DNA of 64,000 nucleotides from Pantoea sp. SoEX (GCF_009829945.1 NZ_SZZT01000004.1:1-64000), one strand, 5' to 3'. Counted from the stretch's first letter, positions 1 through 10,560 are shown. A program made the numbers and translations. The notes: generated by a model from the letters alone, not told the origin.

Positions 1-17
1 TATCTGATTCTTTTACA

Positions 18-818
18 TTATCGCATATTTGCAATTATATATTTTGTTTTAGGAAGAATTCCATGCCATAATTTAAATGAATATGCAGCTTGATAAATTA
101 ACATTCCTAGACCATCAGATAAGCAATTACACCCTTGCTGTTTACACCAATATAAAAAAGGAGTTAATGTTTTTTGATAAAACAAATCATAACAACATAA
201 ATTGTTATTAATTAAAGAACTAGGTATTTGAGGTATTTGACCTTTAGAACTACTAGAAGTAGCATTGATTATTAGATTAAATTTTTTGTTTTCTAAATCT
301 TCTATATTACAAACATCAATAATTCCGTTTTGTTTAAAATTATTGGCTAATTCCAAAGCATGATTTTTAGTACGATTAGTTATAGTTACCATAGAACCTA
401 AAATTAAAAGCGGAGCAATTATACCTCTAGCTGCACCACCAGCACCTATTATAAGAACTTTATTTTCTTTACTAATCATTTTTAGTCTTTGAAGGTCACT
501 TAATAATCCGATACCATCGGTATTATCTCCAAAAATTTTATTATTCTGTTTTTTTAAAGTGTTTACGGCTCCTGCAAGATATGCTCTTTCGCTTAGTTCA
601 TCAGCAAATTGATATGCTTGCTTTTTAAAAGGTAAAGTAATATTAGCTCCAATTCCTCCTTTAGAAAAAAATTTTGAAATAGCCTCTGAGAAACCATCTA
701 TAGGAGGACAAACACGTCCATAATTATGTTTGATTCCAGTTTGTCTGAAGAATTTATGGTGAATTATTGGAGATTTACTATGGTGTATTGGATTTCCAAA
801 AACTGCAAACTTAAACAT
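18..818 (-). CDS. aroE: Shikimate dehydrogenase AroE
   Basis: NADPH-dependent reduction of 3-dehydroshikimate to shikimate in the cytosol. The 266-residue protein shows SKSP at 14-17, the catalytic lysine of TLPFKK at Lys65, Asp101 in GDNTDG, the NADP loop GAGGA at 125-129 and the following TNRT, so all key positions are intact; E. coli AroE is 272 residues. It is the distal gene of a tsaC-aroE pair: only 3 bases separate the tsaC stop from this ATG, and an AGGGATAA stretch in the tsaC end can serve as ribosome binding site. With aroB and aroK in this window it argues for a working shikimate pathway. Confidence 0.96.
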   Translation of the reverse strand: MFKFAVFGNPIHHSKSPIIHHKFFRQTGIKHNYGRVCPPIDGFSEAISKFFSKGGIGANITLPFKKQAYQFADELSERAYLAGAVNTLKKQNNKIFGDNTDGIGLLSDLQRLKMISKENKVLIIGAGGAARGIIAPLLILGSMVTITNRTKNHALELANNFKQNGIIDVCNIEDLENKKFNLIINATSSSSKGQIPQIPSSLINNNLCCYDLFYQKTLTPFLYWCKQQGCNCLSDGLGMLIYQAAYSFKLWHGILPKTKYIIANMR

Positions 819-821
819 AAC

Positions 822-1394
822 TTATCCCTGACGTATTAAATCCCCTGTTATAATATTTCTAATTTCAGAAGGACGTTCACGACCATAAGTTTTTCCAAAT
901 AAAATAGGAAATGTTTGCCCGAATTGTTTTTTAATATCATTAAATGTGCGACAAGGATTTTGATTTGAAATATTAGCACTTGTCGATATAATTGGTTTGC
1001 CAAAATGTTTACAAAGTTTTTTTACACTAGGGTGATCAGTAATTCGTACTGCTAAAGAATTAAATTGTCCAGTTAACCAACTTGGTGTTTTAGGTGAAGT
1101 AGGTACAATAAAAGTTACTGGTCCGGGCCAACAAGAAAACATGTAATCACGTTGAATTGATGAAATTTCATTATCTGCAATATATGATTTTATACGATTA
1201 TAATTTTCAGCAACTAAAATAAAACCTTTTTTTATTGAACGTTTTTTAATAATAATTAAATTAATTACTGCAGTTTGATTATCAGGATCACATCCAAAAC
1301 CAAAAACTGATTCAGTTGGATAAATTATTATACCACCTTTTTTAAGTTCTTTTACACATTTTCTAACCGAACTAAAAAAAATTTTTGTATACAT
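822..1394 (-). CDS. tsaC: Threonylcarbamoyl-AMP synthase TsaC (Sua5/YrdC family)
   Basis: Makes threonylcarbamoyl-AMP from threonine, bicarbonate and ATP for t6A37 of ANN-decoding tRNAs; the transfer partner TsaD is at 49409-50431. The YrdC fold is recognisable from IIYPTESVFGFGCDP near the N terminus, the KKRSIKKGF segment and SANISNQNPCRT near the C terminus. The longest frame runs to 1439, but the ATG at 1394 gives 190 residues, the E. coli length, and removes a 15-residue extension unlike the family. No strong ribosome binding site precedes either start. It lies directly upstream of aroE; the yrdD gene found next to it in E. coli is missing. Confidence 0.93.
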   Translation of the reverse strand: MYTKIFFSSVRKCVKELKKGGIIIYPTESVFGFGCDPDNQTAVINLIIIKKRSIKKGFILVAENYNRIKSYIADNEISSIQRDYMFSCWPGPVTFIVPTSPKTPSWLTGQFNSLAVRITDHPSVKKLCKHFGKPIISTSANISNQNPCRTFNDIKKQFGQTFPILFGKTYGRERPSEIRNIITGDLIRQG

Positions 1395-1587
1395 ACTATT
1401 TAGATTTATTGTTAGTATTGTAAAAATGGATATAACCATAAAATTAAAAAATTACATGTTATAAATGAACATTTTTTTATTTATATATTTGTAAAATAAA
1501 TACACTATTTTTCTTAAAATTATGAGTAAAAATATTAATTTAATGATTTATATGCATAATTTTTCTATAATAATTTGTAAATGGTAA

Positions 1588-2067
1588 TTAATGTATTACT
1601 CTGCTTTTAGAGTCAAAAAATAATTGTTCTACCTGCTGACAAGCACTTTCACATCCAGGGATATTATATAATACCATTAATACTAACCATTTTAAATCTT
1701 CTAGTTTAAAATCTTTGGTATCAAGCGCCATTACACGATCTATAATTATTTCTCTAGTTTCTAAATTCAAAATCTTGATTTGTTCTAAAAAAAGTAAGAA
1801 ACCTCTGCTTTCCGTATCTAATCTTATTTTTTCTTCTTCTATGTATACTCGTATAGATGTTAAAAAAGAATGATTATTGGTTAACTTTGGAGATATGATT
1901 TTTTTTTGATATAACGATAATTGTTTCAACCATCTTAAAGCATTATATACATCTTCGCTATAAAAACCAGCATCTTTGAGATGATCTTTTAATTTACTTT
2001 CATCTATATACCCGTTCATTCTACTATAAATATATGTTTCAAACAAGTAAATTATTACATCAAACAT
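1588..2067 (-). CDS. smg: Smg protein (DUF494)
   Basis: A small cytosolic protein of unknown biochemical role, usually encoded beside dprA and def. The 159 residues align with E. coli Smg (157) from MFDVIIYLFETYIY through GFLLFLEQIKILNLETRE to DLKWLVLMVLYNIPGCE, with no gap. The AAGGAGACATG context gives a good ribosome binding site. It is divergent from def across a 419-base spacer where dprA stood in the ancestor. Its survival in a reduced genome suggests the protein matters, but no catalytic motif is visible, so no function is inferred. Confidence 0.92.
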   Translation of the reverse strand: MFDVIIYLFETYIYSRMNGYIDESKLKDHLKDAGFYSEDVYNALRWLKQLSLYQKKIISPKLTNNHSFLTSIRVYIEEEKIRLDTESRGFLLFLEQIKILNLETREIIIDRVMALDTKDFKLEDLKWLVLMVLYNIPGCESACQQVEQLFFDSKSRVIH

Positions 2068-2486
2068 ATCATGTCTCCTTAAAATAGAGATATTTACCAG
2101 CTTTTATAATTTTGTCTTTATAAATAATAAAATAGTATATAGTTAATACTGATAGTCATAGTTATGATCAAGCCAGCAACTATATAATACTAGATTGTAT
2201 TATAAAAAAATAAAAAATGATAATATTTAATAATAACTATCATTGCAATTATTTTATATAAGTAATAATATATAATTAGTTTATCCTGTACAATATTAGT
2301 GATAAATATTGTTACTTTGATATAGAAATTTATAAAATTTATTTTGTTCTTTATGTTTCTATTAGTTATTTTAAATTGCAAAAGCAATAATTATGGTCTA
2401 CTTTATAATTGATGTATTTATTCTAATCAATAGAATTAATAAAAACTAATTTCAATAATAAACAAATTAAATAGAATTTATAATTT
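2068..2486. other. Divergent spacer smg/def, site of lost dprA
   Basis: This 419-base spacer is nearly pure A/T and must hold the promoters of smg (leftward) and def-fmt (rightward), though no clear -35/-10 pair stands out. A small hairpin, TATAATAC paired with GTATTATA at 2183-2204, lies in its middle. Reading frames here are low-complexity Ile/Asn/Tyr strings without family resemblance. In E. coli dprA occupies this position, so the spacer is probably a gene remnant eroded beyond recognition. Confidence 0.55.
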
Positions 2487-2996
2487 ATGTCAGTATTACC
2501 ACTATTATATTTTCCAGATAATCGTCTAAGAAAAAAAGCATTACCAGTTAAAGATATCAATGAAGAAGAAATTAAACATATTATTGATGATATGTTTGAA
2601 ACTATGTATGCTAATGAGGGTATTGGTTTAGCAGCTACACAGGTAAATATTCATAAACGTATTATAGTTATTGATATTTCTAAAAATCATAAAGATCGTT
2701 TAGTATTAATTAATCCAGAATTATTAAGTTGTACGGGTAAAGGTGGAATAGAAGAAGGATGTCTTTCTCTTCCGCAACAACACGCATTTGTATCAAGAGC
2801 TGAAAGTGTAAAAATACGATCACTTGATATTAATGGTAATAGTATAGAAATAGAAACTGGGGATCTACTTGCAATTTGTATACAACATGAAATAGATCAT
2901 CTAAATGGAAAGCTATTTATTGACTATTTATCGCCATTAAAACGTGATAGAATTAAGTCTAGATTAAAAAAAATAGTAAAGTTTCAACAAAGGTAA
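2487..2996 (+). CDS. def: Peptide deformylase
   Basis: Fe/Zn hydrolase that removes the formyl group from the initiator methionine of nascent chains. All three family motifs are intact: GIGLAATQ at 45-52, EEGCLSLP with the metal ligand Cys92, and QHEIDHL with His134, Glu135 and His138. Length 169 residues equals E. coli Def. No Shine-Dalgarno sequence is evident before the ATG; the leader is A/T only. It is followed after 14 bases by fmt, the enzyme that installs the formyl group it removes, the conserved def-fmt pairing. Confidence 0.97.
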   Translation: MSVLPLLYFPDNRLRKKALPVKDINEEEIKHIIDDMFETMYANEGIGLAATQVNIHKRIIVIDISKNHKDRLVLINPELLSCTGKGGIEEGCLSLPQQHAFVSRAESVKIRSLDINGNSIEIETGDLLAICIQHEIDHLNGKLFIDYLSPLKRDRIKSRLKKIVKFQQR

Positions 2997-3010
2997 AAAT
3001 TAAAAGATTT

Positions 3011-3961
3011 ATGTTGAGAATTATATTTGCTGGAACATCTGAATTTGCTGCAATTCACCTTAAGAATATTTTAACATCAAAACACCAGATTATAGCAGTA
3101 TTTACTCAACCTGACCGTCCTGCTGGCAGAGGACAAAAATTAACTGCTAGTCCAGTTAAAATTTTAGCTAAAAACGAAAATATTCCTATTTTTCAACCAG
3201 AAATACTTGATTGTGAAGATATTAAAATAAAAATTTCCACTTTATCTCCAGATATAATTATTGTAGTAGCTTATGGATTAATAATTCCAAGTAATATTCT
3301 AGCAATCCCTCGGTTGGGATGTATAAATGTCCATGCATCTCTTTTACCTAGATGGCGTGGAGCTGCTCCTATACAAAGAGCTATTTTAGCAGGAGATACA
3401 GAAACTGGAATAACTATTATACAAATGAATGAAAAATTAGATAGCGGAGATGTGCTATATCAAATCAAATGTGATATTTCATTGCATGATACTTCTTTAA
3501 CAATACATGAAAAGTTAGCAAAGTTGGGTTCACATGGATTAATTAATACTTTATTAAAACTTTCTAATGGAACTATGTATCCTAAAAAACAGAATGAAAC
3601 ACTAGCAAATTATGCTAAAAAAATAAACAAAGAAGAAGCTAAAATTAATTGGAATTTTTCAGCAAAACAATTAGAGCGTTGTGTTAGAGCGTTTAATCCT
3701 TGGCCAATTAGTTTTTTTTATGTTAATAATCAGTTAATTAAAGTATGGAAAGTTAGTTTATTAAATAATCAATTGATTAATTTAAAACCATTAAAACCGG
3801 GAACAATAATTAGAATTACACATAATGGAATACAAGTTAATACTACTAGAGGTATAATTAATTTGATTACATTACAACCTTCTGGTAAAAAACAAATGTC
3901 AGCAAGAGATTTAATTAATTCTAGGTATGAATGGTTTAAACCTGGTACAGAATTAAGGTAA
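3011..3961 (+). CDS. fmt: Methionyl-tRNA formyltransferase
   Basis: Transfers the formyl group from 10-formyltetrahydrofolate to Met-tRNA(fMet) for translation initiation. The 316-residue protein (E. coli 315) has the catalytic Asn106 and His108 in NVHASLLPRWRGAAPIQ and Asp144 in KLDSGD, followed by the C-terminal tRNA-binding domain from about 207. It is cotranscribed with def. In E. coli rsmB, trkA, mscL, zntR and yhdN follow before rplQ; here a hairpin terminator and rplQ come at once, so that block has been deleted. Confidence 0.96.
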   Translation: MLRIIFAGTSEFAAIHLKNILTSKHQIIAVFTQPDRPAGRGQKLTASPVKILAKNENIPIFQPEILDCEDIKIKISTLSPDIIIVVAYGLIIPSNILAIPRLGCINVHASLLPRWRGAAPIQRAILAGDTETGITIIQMNEKLDSGDVLYQIKCDISLHDTSLTIHEKLAKLGSHGLINTLLKLSNGTMYPKKQNETLANYAKKINKEEAKINWNFSAKQLERCVRAFNPWPISFFYVNNQLIKVWKVSLLNNQLINLKPLKPGTIIRITHNGIQVNTTRGIINLITLQPSGKKQMSARDLINSRYEWFKPGTELR

Positions 3962-3975
3962 AAAACAAATGAAAT

Positions 3976-4011
3976 AGAGTAAAAAACCCATTGATAATGA
4001 GTTTTTACTCT
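3976..4011. terminator. Bidirectional hairpin between fmt and rplQ
   Basis: A perfect 10-bp stem, AGAGTAAAAA at 3976-3985 paired with TTTTTACTCT at 4002-4011, encloses a 16-base loop that can itself fold (CATT/AATG). The A tract and T tract at the stem tip side make it usable in both directions, and it sits between convergent fmt and rplQ, where a shared terminator is expected. Confidence 0.65.
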
Positions 4012-4020
4012 GTATACTTA

Positions 4021-4048
4021 ATAATACTTATAAAATAATACTTATAAA
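4021..4048. repeat. Perfect 14-bp tandem duplication
   Basis: The unit ATAATACTTATAAA occurs twice head to tail at 4021-4034 and 4035-4048 without mismatch, in the spacer just downstream of rplQ. It looks like a replication-slippage duplication. Similar 14-bp duplications of other sequences occur at 24093-24120 and 40177-40204. Confidence 0.8.
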
Positions 4049-4076
4049 ACAAACTACATAACTAAATTTTGATATA

Positions 4077-4454
4077 TTATTGTTTTTTAGTTTTTTTTGT
4101 ACGATCAACTAATTCTATATATGCCATTGGAGATTTATCACCAGGACGAAAACCGCATTTAAGAATTCTAGTGTAACCGCCAAAACGATTTATAAAACGT
4201 GGACCTATTTGTTTAAACAATTTCGATACCGTTTCGTCATCACGAATACAATTAAATGCTAACCGTCGATTATAAACGCTGTCGACTTTTGCAGTAGTAA
4301 TCAATGGTTCAATGATACAACGTAATTCTTTAGCCTTTACTAAAGTGGTCTTAATAATTTCGTGACGCACTAAAGAAACCGTAATATTACGAAACATAGC
4401 TTTACGATGACTTTCATCTCGATTCAATTTACGCCCACTTTTACGATGGCGCAT
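4077..4454 (-). CDS. rplQ: 50S ribosomal protein L17
   Basis: Large-subunit protein near the peptide exit tunnel. The N terminus [20 protein letters not shown] and the core [26 protein letters not shown] are near-identical to the family. At 125 residues it matches E. coli L17 (127) without its last residues. It is the last gene of the alpha operon (rpsM-rpsK-rpsD-rpoA-rplQ), 33 bases after rpoA with an AAAAAAGGAT ribosome binding site, and is followed by the convergent-side hairpin at 3976-4011. Confidence 0.97.
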   Translation of the reverse strand: MRHRKSGRKLNRDESHRKAMFRNITVSLVRHEIIKTTLVKAKELRCIIEPLITTAKVDSVYNRRLAFNCIRDDETVSKLFKQIGPRFINRFGGYTRILKCGFRPGDKSPMAYIELVDRTKKTKKQ

Positions 4455-4487
4455 AATGTTATCCTTTTTTAATTAATTCTTCTTTTA

Positions 4488-5477
4488 TTATTCTTCGATA
4501 ATACTTTCTGGTGGCCAATTATCAAGTCTCATACCTAGAGAAAGACCTCGTGAAGCTAAAATATCTTTAATTTCAGTAAGAGATTTTTTACCTAAATTTG
4601 GTGTTTTAAGTAATTCTACCTCAGTACGTTGTACTAAATCGCCAATATAGTGAATAGTTTCTGCTTTAAGGCAATTAGCAGAACGAACAGTGAGTTCTAA
4701 ATCATCAACTGGACGTAATAAAAGAGGATCAAATTCTGGTTTTTCTTCCTTTATTTCAGGTTGACGTAAATCTCTTAAGTCAACAAATGCTTCCAATTGT
4801 TCTACCAAAATAGTTGCTGCTCGCCTAATAGCTTCTTCAGGATCTATTGTTCCATTTGTTTCCATATCAATAATTAGTTTATCTAAGTCAGTACGTTGTT
4901 CTACACGAGCTGCTTCTACATTATATGCTATACGATCGATAGGGCTATAGCAAGCATCAACTAAAAGTCTACCAATAGGTCGTTCATCATCTCTTCGAGT
5001 TCGGTTAGAAGCTGGTATATATCCACGTCCCCGTTGAATTTTTATCCGCATACTAATAATAGCGTTCTTATCAGTTAAATGACAAATTATGTGGTTAGGT
5101 TGAATGATTTCTACATTATTATCATATGTAATATCAGCTGCAGTTACAGGACCAATACCAGACTTATTTAAAGTAAGTATTGCTTCATCTCTATTACCAT
5201 GAACTTTTACAACTAAACCTTTTAGATTAAGTAAAATTTCTAAGATGTCTTCCCGTACTCCTTCTTTAGTACTATATTCATGTAATACACCATCAATTTC
5301 AACTTCTGTTACTGCATAACCTGGCATCGACGAAAGCAAAATACGTCGGAGTGCATTACCAAGAGTATGGCCAAAGCCACGCTCCAATGGTTCAAGAGTT
5401 ACTTTAGCTTGTGTTGAGCTAAGTTGTTCAATATCTACCAGTCGTGGTTTTAGAAATTCTGTCACAGAACCATGCAT
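4488..5477 (-). CDS. rpoA: RNA polymerase alpha subunit
   Basis: Alpha dimer that nucleates RNA polymerase assembly. Residues 1-235 form the dimerisation domain ([23 protein letters not shown] near 27-49), then a linker, then the C-terminal domain from about 249 with the DNA and activator contact region [10 protein letters not shown] and the [10 protein letters not shown] helix-hairpin-helix. Length 329 equals E. coli, and the intact C-terminal domain is consistent with retention of the activator CRP at 25235-25867. It lies between rpsD and rplQ as in the E. coli alpha operon. Confidence 0.98.
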   Translation of the reverse strand: MHGSVTEFLKPRLVDIEQLSSTQAKVTLEPLERGFGHTLGNALRRILLSSMPGYAVTEVEIDGVLHEYSTKEGVREDILEILLNLKGLVVKVHGNRDEAILTLNKSGIGPVTAADITYDNNVEIIQPNHIICHLTDKNAIISMRIKIQRGRGYIPASNRTRRDDERPIGRLLVDACYSPIDRIAYNVEAARVEQRTDLDKLIIDMETNGTIDPEEAIRRAATILVEQLEAFVDLRDLRQPEIKEEKPEFDPLLLRPVDDLELTVRSANCLKAETIHYIGDLVQRTEVELLKTPNLGKKSLTEIKDILASRGLSLGMRLDNWPPESIIEE

Positions 5478-5503
5478 TATGTCCTCTCTTTTGCTACTCA
5501 GCT

Positions 5504-6124
5504 TTACTTAGAATAAAGCTCTACTATCAGGTGTTCATTAATATCTGTGGATAAATCATTTCTTTCAGGAATGCGTTTGAAACGACCCTCCATTTTTTTG
5601 AAATCAACTTCTAACCAAGTTGGTTTTTCATTGTTTTCAGAAAGTTCTATAGCTGCTTTAATACGAGATTGTTTTATAGCTTTATCAGATACTCTAATGA
5701 TATCATCTGAACACACCTGATAAGAGGCTATATTAACAAACCGATTATTTACTAAAATAGATTTATGGTTTATTAACTGTCGAGCTTCTGCACGAGTGGC
5801 TCCAAATCCCATACGATAAACTACATTATCTAAGCGACTTTCTAAAAGACATAATAAATTTTCACCAGTATTTCCTTTCAAACGTGCAGCTTTTTTATAA
5901 TAATTTCGAAACTGACGTTCTAAAATACCGTAAATACGACGAACTTTTTGTTTTTCACGTAACTGACTACCATAGTCAGATAAACGAGGTTTACGTATAC
6001 CATGTTGACCAGGTGCTTGTTCTATTTTACATTTAGAATCAATTGCTCTAACACCAGATTTGAGAAATAAATCAGTACCTTCACGTCGGCTCAGCTTGAG
6101 CTTAGGCCCTAAATATCTTGCCAT
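5504..6124 (-). CDS. rpsD: 30S ribosomal protein S4
   Basis: Primary 16S rRNA binder that starts small-subunit assembly and, in E. coli, represses its own alpha operon. The 206 residues (same as E. coli) include the N-terminal basic region [20 protein letters not shown], the central helical domain, and the S4 RNA-binding domain from about 95 ([20 protein letters not shown]). No recognisable S4 target pseudoknot was identified ahead of rpsM, so operon feedback cannot be claimed. Confidence 0.98.
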   Translation of the reverse strand: MARYLGPKLKLSRREGTDLFLKSGVRAIDSKCKIEQAPGQHGIRKPRLSDYGSQLREKQKVRRIYGILERQFRNYYKKAARLKGNTGENLLCLLESRLDNVVYRMGFGATRAEARQLINHKSILVNNRFVNIASYQVCSDDIIRVSDKAIKQSRIKAAIELSENNEKPTWLEVDFKKMEGRFKRIPERNDLSTDINEHLIVELYSK

Positions 6125-6161
6125 TCTTTTCTCCAGCTATCTCTACAAAATAAATTCTTAT

Positions 6162-6551
6162 TTATACACGACGTTTTTTTGGCGGACGACAACCATTATG
6201 AGGAATAGGCGTCATATCAACAATATTTATGATCCGAAAACCAAAAGAGTTTAAGGCACGGATAGTTGATTCTCGCCCTGGACCTGGACCTTTAACCATA
6301 ACTTCTAAATTCTTAATACCATAATCTTTTACTGATTCTGCACAACGTTCTGCTGCAACTTGAGCAGCAAAAGGGGTAGATTTACGTGATCCACGAAACC
6401 CTGAACCACCAGCAGTTGCCCATCCCAGTGCATTACCTTGCCGATCAGTAATAGTAACAATAGTATTGTTAAATGAAGCATGTATATAAGCCACGCCATC
6501 TACAATTTGTTTTTTTACGCGCTTACGTGCACGAACTAATGCCTTTGCCAT
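6162..6551 (-). CDS. rpsK: 30S ribosomal protein S11
   Basis: Small-subunit platform protein in the mRNA exit region. The 129 residues equal E. coli S11 in length, with [38 protein letters not shown] and the basic C terminus [13 protein letters not shown]. It starts 16 bases after rpsM and is followed after 37 bases by rpsD, in normal alpha-operon order. Confidence 0.98.
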   Translation of the reverse strand: MAKALVRARKRVKKQIVDGVAYIHASFNNTIVTITDRQGNALGWATAGGSGFRGSRKSTPFAAQVAAERCAESVKDYGIKNLEVMVKGPGPGRESTIRALNSFGFRIINIVDMTPIPHNGCRPPKKRRV

Positions 6552-6567
6552 TGTTTACTTTTCTCGG

Positions 6568-6924
6568 TTATTTCTTTATTAGTTTACTAGGACCTTTGCG
6601 TGTACGTGCATTAGTTTTAGTACGTTGACCACGAACCGGAAGATTACGACGATGACGTAAACCTCGATAACAGCCCAAATCAATCAATCGTTTAATACTC
6701 ATATTAATCTCACGACGTAAATCACCTTCTACAACAAATTTAGCTACTTCATCACGTAATTGATCTATTTGTTTTTCAGATAATTCACTAATTTTAATAC
6801 TTTCACTAATACCAGTAACGGCGCAGATTTTTTTAGAACGAACTTTACCTATACCAAATATTGAAGTTAATGCCATAACAGTATGTTGTTTATCAGGAAT
6901 ATTTATTCCTGCTATGCGAATCAC
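6568..6924 (-). CDS. rpsM: 30S ribosomal protein S13 (GTG start)
   Basis: Small-subunit head protein that contacts the P-site tRNA and the B1 bridges. The 118 residues match E. coli S13 end to end, including the [20 protein letters not shown] basic tail. Initiation is at GTG (6922-6924) behind an AGGAG sequence; this is the only in-frame start giving the family N terminus, and I recall that E. coli rpsM also uses GTG. First gene of the alpha operon, 72 bases after rpmJ. Confidence 0.96.
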   Translation of the reverse strand: MIRIAGINIPDKQHTVMALTSIFGIGKVRSKKICAVTGISESIKISELSEKQIDQLRDEVAKFVVEGDLRREINMSIKRLIDLGCYRGLRHRRNLPVRGQRTKTNARTRKGPSKLIKK

Positions 6925-6996
6925 TATATTCTCCTAATTATCATATTATTAATTTTTAATAAGAAATGTTTTATACAAATTTTAAAAATTATAAAT

Positions 6997-7113
6997 TTAT
7001 CCTTGACGTTGTTTATGTTTATAATCAGATCTACAAATTACTCTCACGACACCATGACGCAGAATAATTTTGCAGTCACGACATAGTTTCTTAACAGAAG
7101 CACGTACTTTCAT
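6997..7113 (-). CDS. rpmJ: 50S ribosomal protein L36
   Basis: A 38-codon gene read directly from the sequence between secY and rpsM. The translation runs from [15 protein letters not shown] to [10 protein letters not shown] and holds the zinc-ribbon ligands Cys11, Cys14, Cys27 and His33, so this is the zinc-binding (C+) form. AAGGATGAAACTTAATG gives a ribosome binding site. In E. coli rpmJ is the last gene of the spc operon, the position it has here. Confidence 0.95.
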   Translation of the reverse strand: MKVRASVKKLCRDCKIILRHGVVRVICRSDYKHKQRQG

Positions 7114-7148
7114 TAAGTTTCATCCTTTTTATAAATACATTTTTTAAA

Positions 7149-8477
7149 TTATTTACTATATCCTTTAAAATTAGCTTTTTTTAATGCTAGATCGTATTGA
7201 TTTGACATCATTAATGTCTGTATTTGAGACATAAAATCCATAATAACTACAACTACAATCAATAACGAAGTTCCACCAAAATAAAATGGTACTTTCATAA
7301 AATTACGCATAAATTCAGGAATAAGACAAACAAAAGTTATATAAAAAGCACCAACTAAAGTTAAACGAGTCATTACTTTACTAATATATTTTGCTGTCTG
7401 CTCTCCTGGTCTAATACCTGGAATAAACGCTCCGGATTTTTTTAGATTATCGGCTGTTTCTCTGGGATTAAAAACTAATGCTGTATAAAAAAAACAGAAG
7501 AAAATAATAGAGCAAGAATATATTAATATATAAAGCGTTTGACCTGGCTGTAAATATAAGGAAAATGTTTCTAATAATTTCCAGTTATCATTTCCAAACC
7601 ATGCTATCATGGTTGCAGGAAAAAGAATTATACTAGAAGCAAAAATAGCTGGGACAACACCGGCCATATTTATTTTTAGTGGTAAATGTGTAGATTGTAC
7701 AGCATAAACACGACGACCTTGCTGACGTTTTGCATAATTTGCTAATATACGACGTTGGCCTCGCTCGATAAAAATAACACAATATGTTACTATAAATATA
7801 AGCAACAAAACAAGTATCAGTAAGAAAATGTTTAATTCACCTTGTCTAGCCTGTTCTATAGTATGACCTATAGCTGGTGGTAGACCTGCAACTATACCTG
7901 CAAAAATAATAATAGACGTGCCATTACCTATTCCCCTTTCAGTAATCTGTTCGCCTAACCACATTAAGAAAATAGTTCCAGTTACTAAACTTATAATAGC
8001 TGTCAAATAAAAAGATAAACCAGGATGAAAAAACAAACTATGCATACCTAACATATTTGGTAAATTAGTAGCTATGCCTGCTGATTGGACTATAGCTAAA
8101 ATTAAAGTACAATAACGCGTATATTTATTAATTTTACGACGACCAGCTTCTCCCTCTTTTTTTATTTCCGATAGTGAAGGATGTAGTGTAGTTAATAATT
8201 GAATTACAATTGAAGCTGAAACATATGGCATGATGCCTAATGCAAAAATAGAAGCTCTACTAAGAGATCCTCCAGAAAACATATTGAACATCTCGATAAT
8301 TGTTCCACTTTGTTGTTCTAATATTTTTGTAAGTATAGTAGGATCAATACCGGGAATCGGAATAAAAGATCCAATACGAAATACCAATAAACAAATCAAT
8401 AAAAACAACAATCTAAATTTTAATTTACCTAAATTATCTTTGGTGTTTTTAAAATCTAATCCCAATTGTTTTGTCAT
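7149..8477 (-). CDS. secY: Protein translocase subunit SecY
   Basis: Pore-forming subunit of the SecYEG inner-membrane channel. The 442 residues (E. coli 443) contain about ten hydrophobic segments, the plug and lateral-gate region [24 protein letters not shown], and the cytosolic C5 loop [11 protein letters not shown]. It is preserved with hardly any gaps. It closes the protein-export part of the spc operon, after rplO and before rpmJ; the receptor FtsY is at 35630-36835. Confidence 0.98.
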   Translation of the reverse strand: MTKQLGLDFKNTKDNLGKLKFRLLFLLICLLVFRIGSFIPIPGIDPTILTKILEQQSGTIIEMFNMFSGGSLSRASIFALGIMPYVSASIVIQLLTTLHPSLSEIKKEGEAGRRKINKYTRYCTLILAIVQSAGIATNLPNMLGMHSLFFHPGLSFYLTAIISLVTGTIFLMWLGEQITERGIGNGTSIIIFAGIVAGLPPAIGHTIEQARQGELNIFLLILVLLLIFIVTYCVIFIERGQRRILANYAKRQQGRRVYAVQSTHLPLKINMAGVVPAIFASSIILFPATMIAWFGNDNWKLLETFSLYLQPGQTLYILIYSCSIIFFCFFYTALVFNPRETADNLKKSGAFIPGIRPGEQTAKYISKVMTRLTLVGAFYITFVCLIPEFMRNFMKVPFYFGGTSLLIVVVVIMDFMSQIQTLMMSNQYDLALKKANFKGYSK

Positions 8478-8484
8478 TTAATAC

Positions 8485-8931
8485 TTAATCCTCAATTTTA
8501 CCACCCACAGATTCAATAGCTTTTCGTGCACCTTTAGTAACATTTAAACCAATAATTTTTTTTGGTACAGAAATATTTCCTGAACAAACGATTTTAACAG
8601 ATTTAACATTATTATTAATAATATTAAAAACTTTTAACGTATTTAAATTTATAATATTATCTTTGACTTTTGTTAAATCAAAAAGATTAATTTCTTTATG
8701 AAACAGTTTTTTTCTAGAAACAAAACCAAATTTTGGTAAACGACGGTAAATTGGCATTTGACCGCCTTCAAATCCTCTACTGATATTTCCTCCAGATCGG
8801 GATTTTTGTCCTTTATGTCCTCTTCCACAAGTTTTACCCGAACCAGAACCTATGCCACGACCTACACGTTTTTTAGTACATTTAGATCCTATAGCATAGG
8901 ATATGGTGTTTAACCGTAAATTGTTATTCAT
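8485..8931 (-). CDS. rplO: 50S ribosomal protein L15
   Basis: Late-assembly large-subunit protein. Family blocks are [24 protein letters not shown], the [18 protein letters not shown] segment and the C-terminal [19 protein letters not shown]. It has 148 residues against 144 in E. coli because the N terminus carries a short Asn-rich addition before RLNTIS; no later start codon is available. The ATG overlaps the end of rpmD by 8 bases, implying translational coupling. Confidence 0.97.
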   Translation of the reverse strand: MNNNLRLNTISYAIGSKCTKKRVGRGIGSGSGKTCGRGHKGQKSRSGGNISRGFEGGQMPIYRRLPKFGFVSRKKLFHKEINLFDLTKVKDNIINLNTLKVFNIINNNVKSVKIVCSGNISVPKKIIGLNVTKGARKAIESVGGKIED

Positions 8932-9106
8932 CTTTTACTTCAACCATATATGAAACAGCATTAATCATACCACGTATAGATGGACTATCCTTACGAGAAA
9001 CAGTATGACCTATATGACGTAATCCTAAGCCTATAAGAGTATTTTTATGACACGCTAATCTACCAATAGAACTTTTTATTTGAGTTACTTTAATCATTTT
9101 GGTCAT
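8924..9106 (-). CDS. rpmD: 50S ribosomal protein L30
   Basis: Small 60-residue large-subunit protein (E. coli 59). The full family pattern is present: [26 protein letters not shown] and the closing [13 protein letters not shown]. The ATG at 9104-9106 aligns with the E. coli start; GGAGTGATATATTAATG supplies a ribosome binding site. It lies between rpsE and rplO and its last codons overlap rplO. Confidence 0.96.
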   Translation of the reverse strand: MTKMIKVTQIKSSIGRLACHKNTLIGLGLRHIGHTVSRKDSPSIRGMINAVSYMVEVKDE

Positions 9107-9144
9107 TAATATATCACTCCATTGTTTTCTATAAATTTAATTTT

Positions 9145-9630
9145 TTATAGAATTTTACCCAATTTAGCAGCAATCATTTCAGGGGAACTCATTCGTTTTA
9201 AACCTTCTATAGTAGCACGAACAACATTAATTGGATTCGTCGAACCATAAGTTTTAGCTAGAACATCATATACACCTGCAACTTCAAGTACAGCCCTCAT
9301 TGCACCACCAGCTATAATTCCAGTACCTTTTGAAGCTGGTTTCATAAATACTTTAGAACCAGTATGTACACCTTTGACAGAATGTTGTAAAGTTCCGTTA
9401 TTTAACACAATATTAATCATATTACGACGAGCTTTTTCCATTGCTTTTTGAATAGCAGCCGGTACTTCACGTGCTTTTCCATATCCAAAACCTACACGAC
9501 CATTTCCATCACCTACTACTGTTAACGCAGTGAAAGAAAAGATGCGTCCACCTTTAACAGTTTTAGACACACGATTTACAGCTACTAATTTCTCCTGTAA
9601 TTCACCCATTTGTTTTTCGATATTTGCCAT
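9145..9630 (-). CDS. rpsE: 30S ribosomal protein S5
   Basis: Decoding-accuracy protein of the small subunit. The N-terminal dsRNA-binding domain shows [20 protein letters not shown] and [14 protein letters not shown], then [20 protein letters not shown] and [16 protein letters not shown] in the C-terminal domain. Length 161 against 167 in E. coli; the difference is at the termini. Normal spc-operon position between rplR and rpmD. Confidence 0.97.
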   Translation of the reverse strand: MANIEKQMGELQEKLVAVNRVSKTVKGGRIFSFTALTVVGDGNGRVGFGYGKAREVPAAIQKAMEKARRNMINIVLNNGTLQHSVKGVHTGSKVFMKPASKGTGIIAGGAMRAVLEVAGVYDVLAKTYGSTNPINVVRATIEGLKRMSSPEMIAAKLGKIL

Positions 9631-9646
9631 ATTAATAAATACCTAT

Positions 9647-10003
9647 CTAAAACTGAAGTCCTGCTTCACGAGCAGAATTCGCTAATGCTTGGATACGACC
9701 ATGATATTTAAATCCAGATCGATCGAAAGAAATACTGGTAATACCTTTTTTAATTGCTCGTTCTGCTATAATTTTTCCAACAATAACAGCAGCTTCTTTA
9801 TTTCCAGTATATTTTGTCTGTTTATTAATAACTTTTTCTAAAGTAGAAGCAGAAACTAAAACTTCAGAACATTTTGAACTTATTACTTGCGCATAAATAT
9901 GACGTGAAGTACGATGTACAATTAAACGAATAGCACCTAATTCTTTAATCTTATATCTTGTATTATTACCACGACGAATACGATTAAATTTTTTATTATT
10001 CAT
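9647..10003 (-). CDS. rplR: 50S ribosomal protein L18
   Basis: 5S rRNA-binding protein of the central protuberance. Family signature [14 protein letters not shown] and the C-terminal [26 protein letters not shown] are intact. The frame can open at a GTG three codons upstream, but the ATG at 10003 gives 118 residues (E. coli 117) and has AAGG eight bases before it, so it is preferred. Ten bases separate it from the rplF stop. Confidence 0.96.
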   Translation of the reverse strand: MNNKKFNRIRRGNNTRYKIKELGAIRLIVHRTSRHIYAQVISSKCSEVLVSASTLEKVINKQTKYTGNKEAAVIVGKIIAERAIKKGITSISFDRSGFKYHGRIQALANSAREAGLQF

Positions 10004-10013
10004 AACATTCACC

Positions 10014-10547
10014 TTACTTCTTTTTAGATTCTTTTATACGTACTTTTTCATCAAGGTAACAAATACCTTTACCTTTATAAGGTTCAGGAGGACGATAAGA
10101 ACGCAAGTCAGCTGCTACTTGACCTATTAATTGCTTATCAGCACTTTTTAAAACAATTTCAGTTTGGATTGGACACTCTGCAATCACTCCAACAGGAAGT
10201 ACATGATTTACAGAATGGGAAAAACCTAACGATAAATTTATTATATTATTTTTAACTGATGCTCGATAACCTACACCATTTAACTGTAGTTTTTTGATAA
10301 AACCTTTACTAATCCCAATGATCATTGCATTAATTATTGAGCGGGATGTACCAGCTTGTGCCCATCCATCAACAAAATTTTTATAAGGATTGAATATTAA
10401 AGTATTACCGATATGTTGTATTTTGACAGCTCTATTTATAATACGACTTAAGACTCCATTCTTACCTTGTATTGAAATGAAACCACTATCTATTGTTATT
10501 TTTACATCTGATGGAATAATAATCGGTTTTTTAGCAATACGAGACAT
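10014..10547 (-). CDS. rplF: 50S ribosomal protein L6
   Basis: Large-subunit protein by the factor-binding site where EF-Tu and EF-G dock. The 177 residues equal E. coli, with [17 protein letters not shown] at the start, two repeated alpha/beta domains, [10 protein letters not shown] in the middle and [22 protein letters not shown] in the C-terminal domain. AGGAG seven bases before the ATG gives a good start. Normal order between rpsH and rplR. Confidence 0.98.
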   Translation of the reverse strand: MSRIAKKPIIIPSDVKITIDSGFISIQGKNGVLSRIINRAVKIQHIGNTLIFNPYKNFVDGWAQAGTSRSIINAMIIGISKGFIKKLQLNGVGYRASVKNNIINLSLGFSHSVNHVLPVGVIAECPIQTEIVLKSADKQLIGQVAADLRSYRPPEPYKGKGICYLDEKVRIKESKKK

Positions 10548-10560
10548 TAAAATCCTCCAA

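Noticed and set aside
2190-2387. 65-codon frame upstream of smg
   Set aside because: Low-complexity Ile/Asn/Tyr/Lys translation with no family resemblance and no ribosome binding site; expected by chance in A/T-rich DNA.
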